The notes below the pieces were generated by a model. It had not been told where the DNA came from. It saw only the letters and a list, made by a program, of their open reading frames with translations, and did no database searches. 5,630 bases of DNA, from positions 1 to 5,630 of the forward strand of contig JACQCN010000058.1 in assembly GCA_016201575.1 (NCBI GenBank), read 5' to 3'. The stretch's first letter is position 1; the number at the start of each line of letters is the position of its first letter. The position numbers and the translations under genes are program-made. The DNA comes from Candidatus Rokuibacteriota bacterium (GTDB lineage: Bacteria > Methylomirabilota > Methylomirabilia > Rokubacteriales > CSP1-6). This document shows, one piece after another, positions 5,527 through 5,630 of this stretch.

Positions 5527-5630
5527 AGGATCCGGTGGGATCCTTCCTCCACTACCTGTCCGTCGAGAAGGACGCCTCGCCGCACACGATCCGCAGCTAC
5601 CGCACGGACCTCGAGCAGTTCCGCCGCTTC
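5523..5630 (+). CDS. xerC: Tyrosine recombinase XerC/XerD, N-terminal part
   Basis: Only the first 36 codons are in the window. The segment FLHYLSVEKDASPHTIRSY (8-26), continuing into TDLEQFRRF, is the typical start of the SAM-like core-binding domain of Xer recombinases, which with a partner or alone resolve chromosome dimers at dif. The catalytic Arg-His-Arg-Tyr domain lies beyond the edge, so XerC, XerD or another phage-integrase family member cannot be told apart from sequence. Position after topA favours XerC, because dprA-topA-xerC order (often followed by hslV-hslU) is known in several phyla. ATG 5523 overlaps the topA stop as ATGA, suggesting translational coupling. GGAGG at 5502-5506 is rather far upstream to serve it. 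GTG 5535 with AAGGA at 5526-5530 is an alternative start. Confidence 0.85.
   Translation, partial: MKDPVGSFLHYLSVEKDASPHTIRSYRTDLEQFRRF
5525..5546 (+). promoter_or_regulatory. Perfect 9-bp hairpin on the topA/xerC junction
   Basis: GAAGGATCC (5525-5533) and GGATCCTTC (5538-5546) are exact reverse complements separated by the 4-base loop GGTG. The left arm begins at the last base of the recombinase ATG and includes the last two bases of the topA stop. No T tract follows (CTCCACTA), so it is not a classic intrinsic terminator. In mRNA it could hide the recombinase start region until ribosomes translating topA open it, or act as a pause or processing site. It lies within the coding sequence of the recombinase, so some of the symmetry may be chance. 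Confidence 0.45.

Noticed and set aside
1..5630. CRISPR arrays, insertion sequences, tRNA or rRNA genes, or a novel defence system
   Set aside because: No repeated spacer-like units, transposase motifs, terminal repeats or RNA gene signatures were seen; the genes are conserved housekeeping ones.

Overview
This is a very GC-rich window (roughly 70% G+C by eye, almost all codons ending in G or C) with five genes, all on the + strand. From left to right they are moeA (molybdopterin molybdenumtransferase, broken by a one-base frameshift), cpoB/ybgF (Tol-Pal-associated lipoprotein with a coiled coil and TPRs), dprA (DNA-processing protein A, short form), topA (DNA topoisomerase I) and the first 36 codons of a xerC/xerD-type tyrosine recombinase that runs off the right edge. 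The CpoB-like lipoprotein implies a diderm (Gram-negative) bacterium. The dprA-topA-xerC order is known from deltaproteobacteria and other phyla. Together with the base composition, my best guess is an uncultured soil or subsurface lineage such as Methylomirabilota/Rokubacteria or a deltaproteobacterial relative. That placement is inference and was not tested.

Layout. Positions 1-287 hold no gene I can support. About 170 bases of extremely GC-rich sequence lead into an AT-richer patch with three GTGA-type half-sites, then an extended -10-like element just before moeA. moeA (288-1477) is complete in domain content but loses one base near 1076. A 48-base gap carries a good promoter candidate whose predicted start falls on the GTG of cpoB (1526-2317). 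The cpoB stop codon sits in the loop of a GC-rich hairpin that may be a terminator. A perfect TTGACA follows, then dprA (2380-3261). topA (3277-5526) starts 15 bases after dprA behind a strong Shine-Dalgarno sequence. The recombinase gene overlaps the topA stop (ATGA), and a perfect 9-bp hairpin covers that junction.

Functionally, dprA-topA-xerC looks like one DNA-maintenance transcription unit (single-strand DNA handling and RecA loading, relaxation of negative supercoils, chromosome dimer resolution). moeA (molybdenum cofactor) and cpoB (envelope constriction) look separately transcribed. These are conserved housekeeping genes and I see no undescribed multi-gene system. The points worth checking are the moeA frameshift, the regulatory-looking sites between genes, the hairpin on the topA/xerC junction and the short DprA.
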